DNA of 64,000 bases from Aeribacillus composti (GTDB taxonomy: Bacteria > Bacillota > Bacilli > Bacillales > Aeribacillaceae), in contig NZ_VISS01000001.1 of the NCBI RefSeq assembly GCF_007827555.1, positions 62,001 to 126,000 on the forward strand. The letters run 5' to 3'. Shown here one piece after another: positions 48,503 through 58,175 of this stretch (positions are counted from its first letter, which is position 1; the number at the start of each line of letters is the position of its first letter). Made by a program: the position numbers and the translations under genes. The notes under the pieces are model-generated. The model made no database searches. It was not told where the DNA came from and worked only from the letters and a program-made list of their open reading frames with translations.

Positions 48503-49247
48503 TTAAAATCTCCTCTGCTTTCAAGTAATAATCCTTGTTTGCCTCTTCATATATTTCTTCCAAAGACATTCTGCCAAACTGCTCAAATACTTGATCCCGC
48601 GTACAATTTAATTTTACTTTTCCGTTTCGAAGCAAAATAACCTTGTCGTACAATTCTTCCCCAAAACTAAGGTGATGGGTGGACAATAGAATCCCGATGC
48701 CTTTTGTTTTTAAAAAATGAAGAGTTTTTCGCAAGATAATGACCATATCGGGATCCAGCCCGTTCGTCGGCTCGTCAAAGATGACAAATTCACTTCCTTT
48801 AAAAAGCTGTGAAACAATTTGTGTTTTTTTCTTATTGCCATGAGATAAATTGCTTATCGGTATATGCAGATACCTTTCAAGTTCAAAAATTTTTATAAGC
48901 TTTTCTAATAACTGATGGTCTACCTGATGTTTAAATGAGTTTTCGATTAAAGAGAAGTATTCTTTCGGCGTCAAATAATCGAAAAGAGCAATCTCATCTG
49001 AAATATAGGAAACATTTTTCTTCAAATAATCCACATCTTCAGAAACATTCAAATCAATCTTTTTGTTATTTACGGATAAAGTACCGACATAATCCATTAA
49101 TCCAAAGAGTGATTTAATAATGGTTGTTTTCCCCGCCCCATTATGACCTAATAATAATGTGATTTGAGAAGGCATGATGGTCACTTCTATATTTTTCAGC
49201 TCAAATTCATCACCGTGTCTCTTGTGTTGAATATATAATGACAGCAT
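48450..49247 (-). CDS. ABC transporter ATP-binding protein
   Basis: 265 residues from the ATG at 49247, behind GCGGGGAA. Walker A LLGHNGAGKTTIIKSLFGL is near residue 35, signature NLSHGNKKKTQIVSQLF, in which the usual LSGGQ is LSHGN, near 130, Walker B FVIFDEPTNGLD near 152 and H-loop LLSTHHLSFGEEL near 188. It is a stand-alone ATPase of the drug/antibiotic export type and is coupled to the following permease. Confidence 0.87.
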   Translation of the reverse strand: MLSLYIQHKRHGDEFELKNIEVTIMPSQITLLLGHNGAGKTTIIKSLFGLMDYVGTLSVNNKKIDLNVSEDVDYLKKNVSYISDEIALFDYLTPKEYFSLIENSFKHQVDHQLLEKLIKIFELERYLHIPISNLSHGNKKKTQIVSQLFKGSEFVIFDEPTNGLDPDMVIILRKTLHFLKTKGIGILLSTHHLSFGEELYDKVILLRNGKVKLNCTRDQVFEQFGRMSLEEIYEEANKDYYLKAEEILNAPDVRDNSEDRDSEAG

Positions 49248-49669
49248 TCTATATTCCCCGCTTTGCAGTTGATTGGAAACATTCAATTATGATAGATCGA
49301 AAGAGAGAAAACGGGATCATGTTTTCTATCCTTTTTTCTTCACGTAAATGCACTGTCCAGCGATCAACAATAACTGAAAATAGTTCTTTTATTTTGTATA
49401 AAGATACTTGTGCTAAAACCACTGCTTATCCCGATGAATAATGGAAAAATCTATTTTCTTTGTAAACTCTAAACTTCACTTTCATTTTTTGAATATTATA
49501 TGAAATTTTCCAATTCATTGGTAATTTTATCAATACTTTTTTCTTTTTGTCAATTTTAATTTCCGATCATTTACAAACTTTATAGAAATTGTTTTTTCAT
49601 AATAGATATAGAAGAAGTTTTCAAATGGTCATTTTTTAATAGAAAAAATCATAGGACGGCTGACTATTC
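49248..49669. other. AT-rich intergenic segment
   Basis: No gene seen. It should hold the promoter of the ABC transporter at its left side. Confidence 0.4.
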
Positions 49670-49671
49670 AG

Positions 49672-49809
49672 GCAAGAGACCCAAAGTTTGCCGCCCGCTT
49701 CCATCAGAATCCGTGTCACCACGGACACCCCTTGCGTTATGCTAACTGCTGCTTCTGCCTTCAGAGCTCGGGACTTTCACCCTAGAGATTACACCCATGT
49801 CGGGCGCAC
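49672..49809 (-). mobile_element. Truncated 5' end of a group II intron
   Basis: On the minus strand the sequence begins GTGCGCCCGACATGGGTG and carries the conserved domain I blocks CTCTAGGGTGAAAGTCCCGA, GAAGGCAGAAGCAGCAGTTA, GCATAACGCAAGGG and GCGGGCGGCAAAC typical of bacterial group II introns. It stops after about 138 nt; domains II-VI and the reverse transcriptase are absent. The 5' splice junction sits right after a rho-independent terminator, the site preference of IIC-type introns. Confidence 0.82.
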
Positions 49810-49812
49810 CAA

Positions 49813-49850
49813 GAAACCCCCAAAGCACATGTGCTTTGGGGGTTGCCTAT
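49813..49850 (-). terminator. Terminator of the large surface protein gene
   Basis: The perfect arms AACCCCCAAAGCACA and TGTGCTTTGGGGGTT meet with no unpaired loop and are followed by TCTTG and then the intron relic. It begins two bases after the stop codon. Confidence 0.9.
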
Positions 49851-49851
49851 T

Positions 49852-52800
49852 TTATTTGTAAATAGCTTTGCGGTGACGAATCTTCAGCATCATTCCCATT
49901 GCTATCAGCAGCATGCCTATCAGCAGCCAGCGATACACATACGTTGCTGTATCCGGAAGTGATGCCGAAGCTTGATTCTCACTCACCTGTTCAAATTTCG
50001 TTCCATCCGTAGTTCCATCCGTACCAGAAGGATTATTTGTGCCGCCTGATCCGCTACCGTTGTTTCCATTATGATTTTCGTTTTCAGGATGAACTTCGTT
50101 ACCCGAATGATCTTGATCTTTTTCTTGGCCGCCGCTTTCGGAAGGTGTTTTATGTTCTTTGCTGCCACCTTCGGAAGGTGTTTTATCGTCTTGACCACCT
50201 TTATCCCTGTTGTCTTTTTCCGGATCATTTCCGCCTTCTCCCGGATCAGCCGGATTTGGAACAATTTCACCTTCTTTCGTTTGGAAAGACCAAATCGATG
50301 AGCGCGTTTTACCGCCAAATTGATCTTCCGCTTCCGTGTACCAATAATACACTTGGTTTGGCTCTAAATCATGCCACATGACAGAGGCCACTTCGCCACT
50401 CGGAACGTTTTCGACTTTGCCGATCAAGCTGTCGGTATAGACGTTGACAACAAAAGAATCTGTTGCTACTTTTTTCTCTTGCGGTTGTAAATCGGTTTCA
50501 ATGATAAATTCATCTTTTCCTGGATACTGTTCCGGATCGTAAAAGTTGTAGTCGTCTAAATAAGGCGAATATGTTTTTACATAAATTTGATTCGTATCTG
50601 TATTGAAATGCAGCAAACGGATATAGCCCTGGCCGCCCTCAGGACCGCCTTGATAATCAGCAAGTATTTGATATACTTTTCGGTCAGGCGCTCCATCTCC
50701 GTTATCATCAATCTCATCGACTAATGTCTCGCTGTCATGATAATGTCCGCATAATACCGCCATCACATTTTTATTTGGTTTAACAACTTTTTCAAAAATT
50801 TGATTTCCAATCGGACTGCGGTTTCCGCTGACTAGTAAATATTCATGGAATGCTAAAATTGCTTTCCGATCGGGATACTTTTCAAGCACCGAATTCACCC
50901 AGTCCAAATCTTCATCCGAAACGCCCCATCCCATATACACCATAATATAATCATTACCGTTCGCCGAAATTAAATCATAATGACCGCGGTTATTTTTATA
51001 AGAACCTCCATAATAGTCACGACCTGCAAACCGATTCTCGCCGAAATATTGATAATAATTGTCATAGCTTCCGTCTTTATGGCCAACATCATGATTGCCG
51101 GCTAGAACTCCATATCTGATTCCTGCATCATCTAGCACTTTCATAGCTTGATCGGCCACTGCCCATTGATTGTGATCATCTGCTTCATCGACTAGATCAC
51201 CTGTATGAAATACATACTGAATATTGAGATTATCTTTTTGGTCTCGAATCCATTCGACTTGTTTTTGATAAATGTGTGGATAGCTTTCCGAATAATATTG
51301 CGTATCGCTCATCCATACAAACGTATAATCATAATCTATAGTTTGCGCGATTTGGTCTTGAACGATCACGCTCACCTTTTGGTTTTTCACATAGTCTTTC
51401 GCAATTACGCTCCCTTTCAATTGAAATCTTTCTTCACCGGCAGTTTGTGAAGCAACTTCCTTCCATTTATTTTCTATATTGTTCCAGGCATACATCGTCA
51501 CTTTTCGTCCCGGCAATGAAGAACCGTTCCAAATAAGTTCTATTTCATCATTTTCATCAACTTTTTGATCAACGGTAACGTTGAAGCGATGATACGGAAA
51601 CTGCTCAGTTGATGTTGTTGCAAGCGCCTCGCCATCTACGTTTTCCAACTTCCTGCGTTCATCTTTCGAAAGAACTTTTTCGCCTTCAACTTGAAATCCA
51701 GCAGGCGGTTCTGTATCAGATGCATTTTGCAAAATATCTACATGTTCTTCATCTGATGCTTTATACTGAAAAGCTTGAAAGAAAGATACATCAAGATCGT
51801 CCATTGTCGGATCCGCCACCCTTACGGACAATTTAGCACTTAAAGCATCCTCATCTGTTTCGGAAAAATCAGGTAAGAGCGGATGTTCGTCCACTGTATA
51901 GAAAGTGACTTCGCTTTTTCCTTCATTGCCTGCCTCATCAATAGCTGTAATGACAAGTTGATGTTTGCCTGATTGAAGCTGTGCTGACGAAGCTGCAAAT
52001 GGAAGATCGATATATTGATCATCTAATTTGGCAGTGATCGATCTAATTTTACTCCATTTATCTTGAATTTCAGCATCAATAACAAAAGGTCCTTTATATT
52101 TTTTTCCTTCCTCAATAGTTGGTTTAATGATTGGCATTGTGTTATCGACAATAACTGTCGATTTCACTTCATTCCCCTTTTGGTCAACTGCTTTCACTTC
52201 ATGCTCGCCATCTTCTTCATTTTCGCTGTTCCATAAGTAACCGAGGGAAGTAAATTTTTCATCCGGAATATTGAACGTAAATTCGACAACCGGGCTTAAT
52301 CCGGCACTGTCGCCGACGGAAATCTCCTGTTTTTGATCTTGATGCTCGCTGCTGTATAGAGTTGTGCCGTCAGATAAAACTAATCGCACATTTTTTACAT
52401 AAAAATCATCTCGATTTTCTTCAGATGTTTCATCAAATGGACTGACCTTTGTGCCTGCCCTAATCGCAATTGATAAATCTTCACCGATTTTCAGCCTTTC
52501 CGACGAAATCGGAACCGTAATTGTTGTATATTGATTAATGGTGTCATCAAATATTCTCAAAATGTCATTTCCTATCGTCACACCGTTTTGAAAATAAAGA
52601 TTCGTTTTACGAACATCAAAGGCAAAATAAACGTCTGATTCAATCGTGCGGAAAGTATTTGTTTGTTTTGCTCCATCAATATATAAGGAAACCTCCTCAG
52701 GTGTAAGATCGCCTGTTGCCTTCACTACGGTTTCTTTTGAAACAATTTGTCCATTTTCTACATTTAACCGCAATCCCTGCTTCTTATTTGCATTTCCAAT

Positions 52801-55320
52801 TTGAACGGTAAACTTAGGAGACTCCTTGATATTCACTCCATCGCCAGCGACAAAATAATACTCTACTACATTTTTCCCAATTAATTCAGGCGAATAAATC
52901 GTATATTCATATAATCTCGAATTATAGTTTTCTTCTAAATTCACTTTTTTAAATGGTTCTTGTATTTTTGTCCGGTAGTATAAAGAAACGGTTTTGACTT
53001 CGATATTATCTTTTACTTCCGCTTTGATGAAAATATTATCCGTTTCCATGGCTTTTTCAGTATTTGTTAAATTTTCAATAGTTGGCGCCATTGAATCGGC
53101 TGGAACAGTTACTTTCACTTTCGGAGTTTGTCCGTCTTTTACCGATCCGGGTGTAGCCGCTTCAACGCCGGCACTAATTTTTTTCATTATATTGCTTCCA
53201 TCCGCAGGATATTTGTACAAAATCCCTTTGTCCTCTTTAGTATCATCAATATTTACCTGATCATTATAATGAGCAACGGAAATTTCTTTTCCGCTGTTTG
53301 TGGCAATTACTAATGATCTCGCACTACTGTTGGCCATCCCGTTATTATAAATTTTCACAATGTTTTTATTCTCTTCTAACGAAACACCATAATGTTTATT
53401 AAAATCTTCAACAGCGAACGATGCATTCCCTTGATTGATGATCCAAAATACAAGCGTCCCACCTGAAGGAATTTGCAGTGATTGATCATCATTAGGAGGT
53501 CCCCAAATAAGATCGGATTCTGCACCTTCCTGCGGATATCGATAACGGATTTTGTAGTCTTTAAAGTCAATGGTCTGATTAGTATTATTATAAATTTCAA
53601 TAAATTCATAACCGTCCAACCCATTTATATTGGCGCTGTCCGGAACTACTTCAGTAATGAGAAGTTTTGGGACTTTTTGATAATCAATATTGGGAGTTTT
53701 GAGTTGAACATGGTGTTCCTCTGTTTTGACCGTGTTTGTTCCATCTGATGCCTCTATGTAATATAGGAGTTCGCTTCCCCACATGTCCGCACTGGGAATC
53801 GCCGCCCTATATTCATTTTGATTTCCGTTTTCAGTCATTTGAAGGGATTTGTATGCTCCATTTTCCGTCAATTTATAAAATAATGTGACATAACGGACTT
53901 TTTTATTATCAGTAACTGTAGCTTTTACAATTAATGGTTCCTCGCTTTCCCATTCTGCTATTGGCTGATGTGTAATGACAGGAACTTCTTTGTCATCAGG
54001 TTCTTCAATGACGACAGGTGTCTTCGGCACTTGCCCTTCGATGAATGCACCTGGATTGGCTTTTTCACTTAAGCCAATTTTTTTCATTTTCGTCCCTTCC
54101 GTAAATTGATAAATGATTCCTTTATCTCTTTCAACATCATCAGCTCCATCATTATATGCTGCTGCAGATACTAATGAACCATCCTTTGAATAAACAGCTA
54201 ATGCCCGGATGCCGCTGTTAGCCATTCCTTCAAATGGCAAGGCTTGGACTTCGCTTTCTTTCAAATTCGTTCCGTAAAATTGATTAAAATCTTCCAATCT
54301 TAAAGATTGATTAGAACTATTTTTCACCCAGAGAATGAAAGTTTTTTGCGGAGCTATTACTTGATTATCCGAAAATTGAAAAACTTGATCGGCTTTTGCT
54401 GTACCCGGATATTGATAATGAAGTTCATAATTTCGCAATTCAATCGGCTTGTTGGTATTGTTGTAAAGCTCAATAAATTCATATCCGTCAGCACTTCCGA
54501 CATTTGACGTGTCTGGAGCCAGTTCGGTGATTAAGATTTTCGGAACTTTTTGATAATCCGGTTCCGCATCTTGTTGAATAGCTACTGAAAATGTTTCAGA
54601 AGAATTTATTGGAAGTCTTGTTGTTTCTGTCTCATTTTTCCCTTCAAACCAATAAGAAAAAGTATAAGACCATAAGTCGCTTTCTGGTACAGTTGCCGTA
54701 AAGGTTGTATCATTTATTTTCTCCATTTTCATGCTTTTCACAAGCATACCCGGAGCTGTACGATAAAACAATGTCAACTCTGCAAGGTCTTTTCCTTCCG
54801 CATCAATTTTAAGCGGCCGGCCTTTTTGAATAACTGCCGGTGGCTGATGAACGATTTCCAGTGGCAGTGTAACAGCTTGCTGTTCAAGTTGGGGGGTAGA
54901 TTGTGAATTTGCTTCTGGTTCTTGTTTTGAAGTTTCGGGAACTGTATCAGTATCTTGCTGTTCTGGTTTTTGCTGCTTTTGTTCACTTTCATTAACCGGA
55001 AAAGATGGATGATCCCCTCCTTTTGCAGGTTCTTTCACTTCTTCATTTGCTGCATCAGGCTGTCTTTCATCACTTTTGTCCTGTTGAACTTCGTTTTGCT
55101 GAGAGTTGTTTTCTTCAACATTTGGCTCGCTGTCATTTTGATGAAGCGGTTGTTCTTGATTTGGTTTATCCGTTGATTTCGTTTGTTTCTCCATCTGCTG
55201 CTCGGCGTTTCCTGCAACTGTTGCTGTTGCATACGTATGTATCGGTGTTAACACGGAAACAAGAACAAGCAAAACAGCGGAAGCTCCAGCCAGCATAGAG
55301 CGTCTCTTTCTTTTTTTCAA
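49852..55320 (-). CDS. Very large sortase-anchored metallophosphoesterase with lamin-tail domains (YvnB-like)
   Basis: Surface protein of 1822 residues. A TTG behind AGGGAGGAG is preferred; it starts MKKRKRRSMLAG and has a signal peptide. An E/Q/K-rich spacer (about 35-150) follows. Lamin-tail domains lie near 265 (LITELAPDTSNVGSADGYEF) and 555 (LLITEVVPDSANINGLDGYE), alternating with Ig-like repeats. The calcineurin-like phosphoesterase (about 1335-1590) has SDTQYYS, HTGDLVDEADDH, AGNHDVGHKDG and CGHYHDSE metal motifs. A fibronectin-like domain, a G/N/K-rich linker, LPDTA near 1788, a hydrophobic helix and an RHRK tail end it, so it is wall-anchored by sortase. Substrate unknown; likely nucleotides or phosphoesters outside the cell. 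Confidence 0.88.
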   Translation of the reverse strand: MKKRKRRSMLAGASAVLLVLVSVLTPIHTYATATVAGNAEQQMEKQTKSTDKPNQEQPLHQNDSEPNVEENNSQQNEVQQDKSDERQPDAANEEVKEPAKGGDHPSFPVNESEQKQQKPEQQDTDTVPETSKQEPEANSQSTPQLEQQAVTLPLEIVHQPPAVIQKGRPLKIDAEGKDLAELTLFYRTAPGMLVKSMKMEKINDTTFTATVPESDLWSYTFSYWFEGKNETETTRLPINSSETFSVAIQQDAEPDYQKVPKILITELAPDTSNVGSADGYEFIELYNNTNKPIELRNYELHYQYPGTAKADQVFQFSDNQVIAPQKTFILWVKNSSNQSLRLEDFNQFYGTNLKESEVQALPFEGMANSGIRALAVYSKDGSLVSAAAYNDGADDVERDKGIIYQFTEGTKMKKIGLSEKANPGAFIEGQVPKTPVVIEEPDDKEVPVITHQPIAEWESEEPLIVKATVTDNKKVRYVTLFYKLTENGAYKSLQMTENGNQNEYRAAIPSADMWGSELLYYIEASDGTNTVKTEEHHVQLKTPNIDYQKVPKLLITEVVPDSANINGLDGYEFIEIYNNTNQTIDFKDYKIRYRYPQEGAESDLIWGPPNDDQSLQIPSGGTLVFWIINQGNASFAVEDFNKHYGVSLEENKNIVKIYNNGMANSSARSLVIATNSGKEISVAHYNDQVNIDDTKEDKGILYKYPADGSNIMKKISAGVEAATPGSVKDGQTPKVKVTVPADSMAPTIENLTNTEKAMETDNIFIKAEVKDNIEVKTVSLYYRTKIQEPFKKVNLEENYNSRLYEYTIYSPELIGKNVVEYYFVAGDGVNIKESPKFTVQIGNANKKQGLRLNVENGQIVSKETVVKATGDLTPEEVSLYIDGAKQTNTFRTIESDVYFAFDVRKTNLYFQNGVTIGNDILRIFDDTINQYTTITVPISSERLKIGEDLSIAIRAGTKVSPFDETSEENRDDFYVKNVRLVLSDGTTLYSSEHQDQKQEISVGDSAGLSPVVEFTFNIPDEKFTSLGYLWNSENEEDGEHEVKAVDQKGNEVKSTVIVDNTMPIIKPTIEEGKKYKGPFVIDAEIQDKWSKIRSITAKLDDQYIDLPFAASSAQLQSGKHQLVITAIDEAGNEGKSEVTFYTVDEHPLLPDFSETDEDALSAKLSVRVADPTMDDLDVSFFQAFQYKASDEEHVDILQNASDTEPPAGFQVEGEKVLSKDERRKLENVDGEALATTSTEQFPYHRFNVTVDQKVDENDEIELIWNGSSLPGRKVTMYAWNNIENKWKEVASQTAGEERFQLKGSVIAKDYVKNQKVSVIVQDQIAQTIDYDYTFVWMSDTQYYSESYPHIYQKQVEWIRDQKDNLNIQYVFHTGDLVDEADDHNQWAVADQAMKVLDDAGIRYGVLAGNHDVGHKDGSYDNYYQYFGENRFAGRDYYGGSYKNNRGHYDLISANGNDYIMVYMGWGVSDEDLDWVNSVLEKYPDRKAILAFHEYLLVSGNRSPIGNQIFEKVVKPNKNVMAVLCGHYHDSETLVDEIDDNGDGAPDRKVYQILADYQGGPEGGQGYIRLLHFNTDTNQIYVKTYSPYLDDYNFYDPEQYPGKDEFIIETDLQPQEKKVATDSFVVNVYTDSLIGKVENVPSGEVASVMWHDLEPNQVYYWYTEAEDQFGGKTRSSIWSFQTKEGEIVPNPADPGEGGNDPEKDNRDKGGQDDKTPSEGGSKEHKTPSESGGQEKDQDHSGNEVHPENENHNGNNGSGSGGTNNPSGTDGTTDGTKFEQVSENQASASLPDTATYVYRWLLIGMLLIAMGMMLKIRHRKAIYK

Positions 55321-55492
55321 ATAAAACTCCTCCCTAAAATTTTCTAACCTCAAATTATTGTAATATCGAAATATTTAGTTGATTTTAATTATTTGTAAAT
55401 TTTTGTCTAATTTTCGTTCAGTTTAAAATAGAAAAATAGGAGAATTTCCATGATATAATTCTAGAAAAGTATATTTGAAAGGAGCATGTTTC

Positions 55493-56548
55493 GTGGCAAA
55501 TCCATTCATCGGTTATATCGGTACATATACGAAAGGTGAAAGCAAAGGCATTTACAAATTTACATTGGACACTGAGAAAAAAGAGCTTAGTGAAGCTAAA
55601 GTAGCAGCAGAGCTTGACAATCCGACATATGTCGCGATTTCCAAAGACAATCAAAATTTATATTCGGTTGTTAAAGACGGAAATTCAGGGGGGCTTGCTG
55701 TTTTTTCCATTGACGAACAAACAGGCGATCTGCAAAGCATCAACCGACAAGTGACGGAAGGACCTTCTCCGTGCCACGTCAGCGTCAACAAAGCAAACCA
55801 TTTCGTCGTCACCGCTAATTACCATCGCGGAACGATCGAGGCTTACTTGCTGAATGAAGACAAAAGCGCAAATCCAGCGGCAAGCGTTGCAGAACATACA
55901 GGTTCAGGCCCTAATCTTGAAAGGCAAGAAAAACCGCACGCTCACTATTCGGGGTTTACACCAGATGAAAAATATGTTGTAGCTGTTGATTTAGGAATTG
56001 ACCAAATTATTACCTACTCTTGTGATCAAGGTGTTTTAAAGAAGGTGAGCAGCCTTTCTGTTAAACCTGGAAGCGGCCCTCGCCATATCGTCTTTCATCC
56101 AAACGGAAAATTCGCTTACGTGATGACGGAATTAAGCAATGAAGTGATCGTTCTTTCTTATAATGCAGATGAAGGAAGCTTTCAAGAGCTGCAATACATC
56201 CCAGCAATTCCGGAAGATTTCGCAGAAAACAGCCAAGGCAGCGCCATTCACATTTCTTCCGACGGCAAGTTCGTTTATGCTGCTAACCGCGGCCATGACA
56301 GCATTGCTGTTTTCAAGGTAGAAAATGATGGGGGCAAGCTTGAATTTGTTGAATGGACAAGCACCGGCGGCCATTGGCCTAGAGACTTTGTCCTTGATCC
56401 GACAGAAAGATTTGTGATCGCCACAAACCAAGAATCAAGCAACGCCGTCTTATTTGAACGCGATCCTGAAACCGGCAAATTGACACGCTTGCCATCAGAA
56501 ATTTCCGTGCCTGATCCGGTTTGCGTGAAATTTCTTCATCAAGGCTAA
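55493..56548 (+). CDS. ykgB: YkgB-type lactonase (6-phosphogluconolactonase family)
   Basis: Seven-bladed beta-propeller lactonase, 351 residues from a GTG 8 nt behind AAAGGAG. The N-terminus NPFIGYIGTYTKGESKGIYK and the repeated blades (VSVNKANHFVVTANY, GPRHIVFHPNGKFAYVMTEL, WPRDFVLDPTERFVIATNQE) are diagnostic. The B. subtilis relative hydrolyses 6-phosphogluconolactone in the pentose phosphate pathway. It is divergent from the surface protein gene. Confidence 0.9.
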   Translation: MANPFIGYIGTYTKGESKGIYKFTLDTEKKELSEAKVAAELDNPTYVAISKDNQNLYSVVKDGNSGGLAVFSIDEQTGDLQSINRQVTEGPSPCHVSVNKANHFVVTANYHRGTIEAYLLNEDKSANPAASVAEHTGSGPNLERQEKPHAHYSGFTPDEKYVVAVDLGIDQIITYSCDQGVLKKVSSLSVKPGSGPRHIVFHPNGKFAYVMTELSNEVIVLSYNADEGSFQELQYIPAIPEDFAENSQGSAIHISSDGKFVYAANRGHDSIAVFKVENDGGKLEFVEWTSTGGHWPRDFVLDPTERFVIATNQESSNAVLFERDPETGKLTRLPSEISVPDPVCVKFLHQG

Positions 56549-56585
56549 AAAAATGTCTTTGCAATCTATTTTCACCTTTACGAAA

Positions 56586-56634
56586 AGAAGGCTCATCTTG
56601 TTTTAAAACAAGACGAGCCTTTCAAATTTTTATA
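56586..56634 (+). terminator. Terminator of ykgB
   Basis: AAGGCTCATCTTGTTTT pairs with AAAACAAGACGAGCCTT (one G-T wobble) and is followed by TCAAATTTTT. Confidence 0.85.
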
Positions 56635-56689
56635 AAACTGGCACCTTCCATCAGACTTTTAATTTAGGAGCCTACTGGTGTTGGTCAAC

Positions 56690-57010
56690 TTCGATCACAG
56701 TGCGAATCCCTAGTGAAAGAGTATAAAAACGGTGAAGTGCTGCTCAATCCGTTTGCCTCCAACTTATTAATTCAAATCTTATCGTCGTCCGATACAGAGC
56801 GTTTCAAACAATCTAGTTTTCCTCCAACTTATTAATCCAATTCCAGAGCTCGAAAGAAAAATCGTCATGGAAGCACCCTTCTTTTAAGCTGACCGCTTAT
56901 GATCCATAGGACAACAAATGTTGCAAACCTTTATGACATCTTCATTCATGATTCCTATAGAAAAGAAACGGAAACAGCTTTCTACAAAGCTTGCAGTATT
57001 ATAGTGAAGA
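56690..57010 (+). pseudogene. Eroded coding remnant, unidentified
   Basis: Fragments with coding-like composition occur, for example ESLVKEYKNGEVLLNPFASN and, after stops, QQMLQTFMTSSFMIPIEKKR. They are broken by stop codons and shifts. The original gene is not recognised. It fills most of a 700-bp gap between ykgB and the DUF1284 gene; the rest to 57259 holds nothing clear. Confidence 0.35.
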
Positions 57011-57259
57011 AGCATAGCCTCCGTGTTTAAAATTAGAATAGCCGAATTGTCGCTCGGCTATTTCCACGAAGAGGTTATTTCCTGCTTAACAGGGGCAAAA
57101 TCTCAACATGGTTTCGCTAATACTTGGATTATGTAAAAGATGACGAAGACGAAAAAGAGAACAAAATTTCAACAAGATTGCGCCAATATGCACCAATAAT
57201 TTTGAAAAGCCGCAATCAGCTACACTGACAGATTTGGCAGTGACGAAAACTGTAAAAAG

Positions 57260-57703
57260 CTACTTAGCTTCCTTTTGCGCAATATTCCCGTTACGGACAT
57301 TGGCGATGCCTTCTTTGCATACACCGTGCGGAAGCCAGGAGCAATTCGCACATAAGTAATCTAAGTCGTCAGGGACTACTTTTTGGGCCGTGAGCCCCAT
57401 TAATTCCGATTTTAAGTAAATCCCATTTTCTTCAATGCCTAAATGGCGGATTACTTTTTGATCCATGGAAATCACATGCTCATTTGAATTCGGATCCGCT
57501 TGGCACGTCGATTCTCCATGGTGCGGACATGCCATGCACGCATCATCAAGTGCAGAGACGACTTGAATGGGAAAGTCTTGCTCTTCATCACGAATTTTTG
57601 TAACTACTTCCCACATCTTCTCTACAAACGATGGACTATATCCCATTCCGCGAAATCCGTGCACACATAATAAATGATGCCCCCGTAAGCGAAGCGGCTT
57701 CAT
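57260..57703 (-). CDS. DUF1284 Cys-rich protein
   Basis: 147 residues from the ATG behind GGGGAGGAG, beginning MKPLRLRGHHLLCVHGFRG, the DUF1284 hallmark. Six cysteines cluster as C-M-A-C and H-H-x-x-x-x-C, then C-A-N-C-S-W and G-V-C, so a metal or iron-sulfur site is likely. No signal peptide. Function unknown. It is a single gene. Confidence 0.8.
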   Translation of the reverse strand: MKPLRLRGHHLLCVHGFRGMGYSPSFVEKMWEVVTKIRDEEQDFPIQVVSALDDACMACPHHGESTCQADPNSNEHVISMDQKVIRHLGIEENGIYLKSELMGLTAQKVVPDDLDYLCANCSWLPHGVCKEGIANVRNGNIAQKEAK

Positions 57704-58175
57704 ACATTTCTCCTCCCCTTTTTCTATTACTCCCATCTTATGAGAAAAAGCACCAGCCTACAACATAAACGTGAAAAAACATTGCATCCTTTAAAATTAA
57801 AATACAAGCGTCACAACGAAAAAGCGAGCAAAAGCTTGTTCCAAATTCACAAGCTATTGATAAGAAGCCCTCTTTCCTAATCTGTTATCTATTGATCAAT
57901 ATTGTTTTACCCACTTTAAATGGAGCCGCTCCTTTTCCAGCGTCTTGATATGAGGAAGGGGCTTTTTTGCGTTCAAAAAGGAAGAATTAGGCTTCTTTTC
58001 CAACATCTCAATATGAAAAGGAAGATGTGATAGGCGAACTTTCCGCCCCGAAGCTTTCAGTTGAAAAATTCCTGTTTAAAGCCTATGTGTACATAGAAGC
58101 AGCTTAAAAATGGCAAATCAAGACGAGTTTGTCCTTTTTTTGCACCTTTAAGGGATCAGCTTTTTATTTTGCATT
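57704..58175. other. Intergenic segment
   Basis: No gene seen. An imperfect AGCC..CTCC / GGAAGGGGCT hairpin with TTTTTT at about 57915-57968 could be a plus-strand terminator of a lost gene. Confidence 0.4.

Noticed and set aside
49983-50381. Frames inside the C-terminal linker of the surface protein
   Set aside because: They come from the biased Gly/Asn/Lys codons of the linker in other frames.
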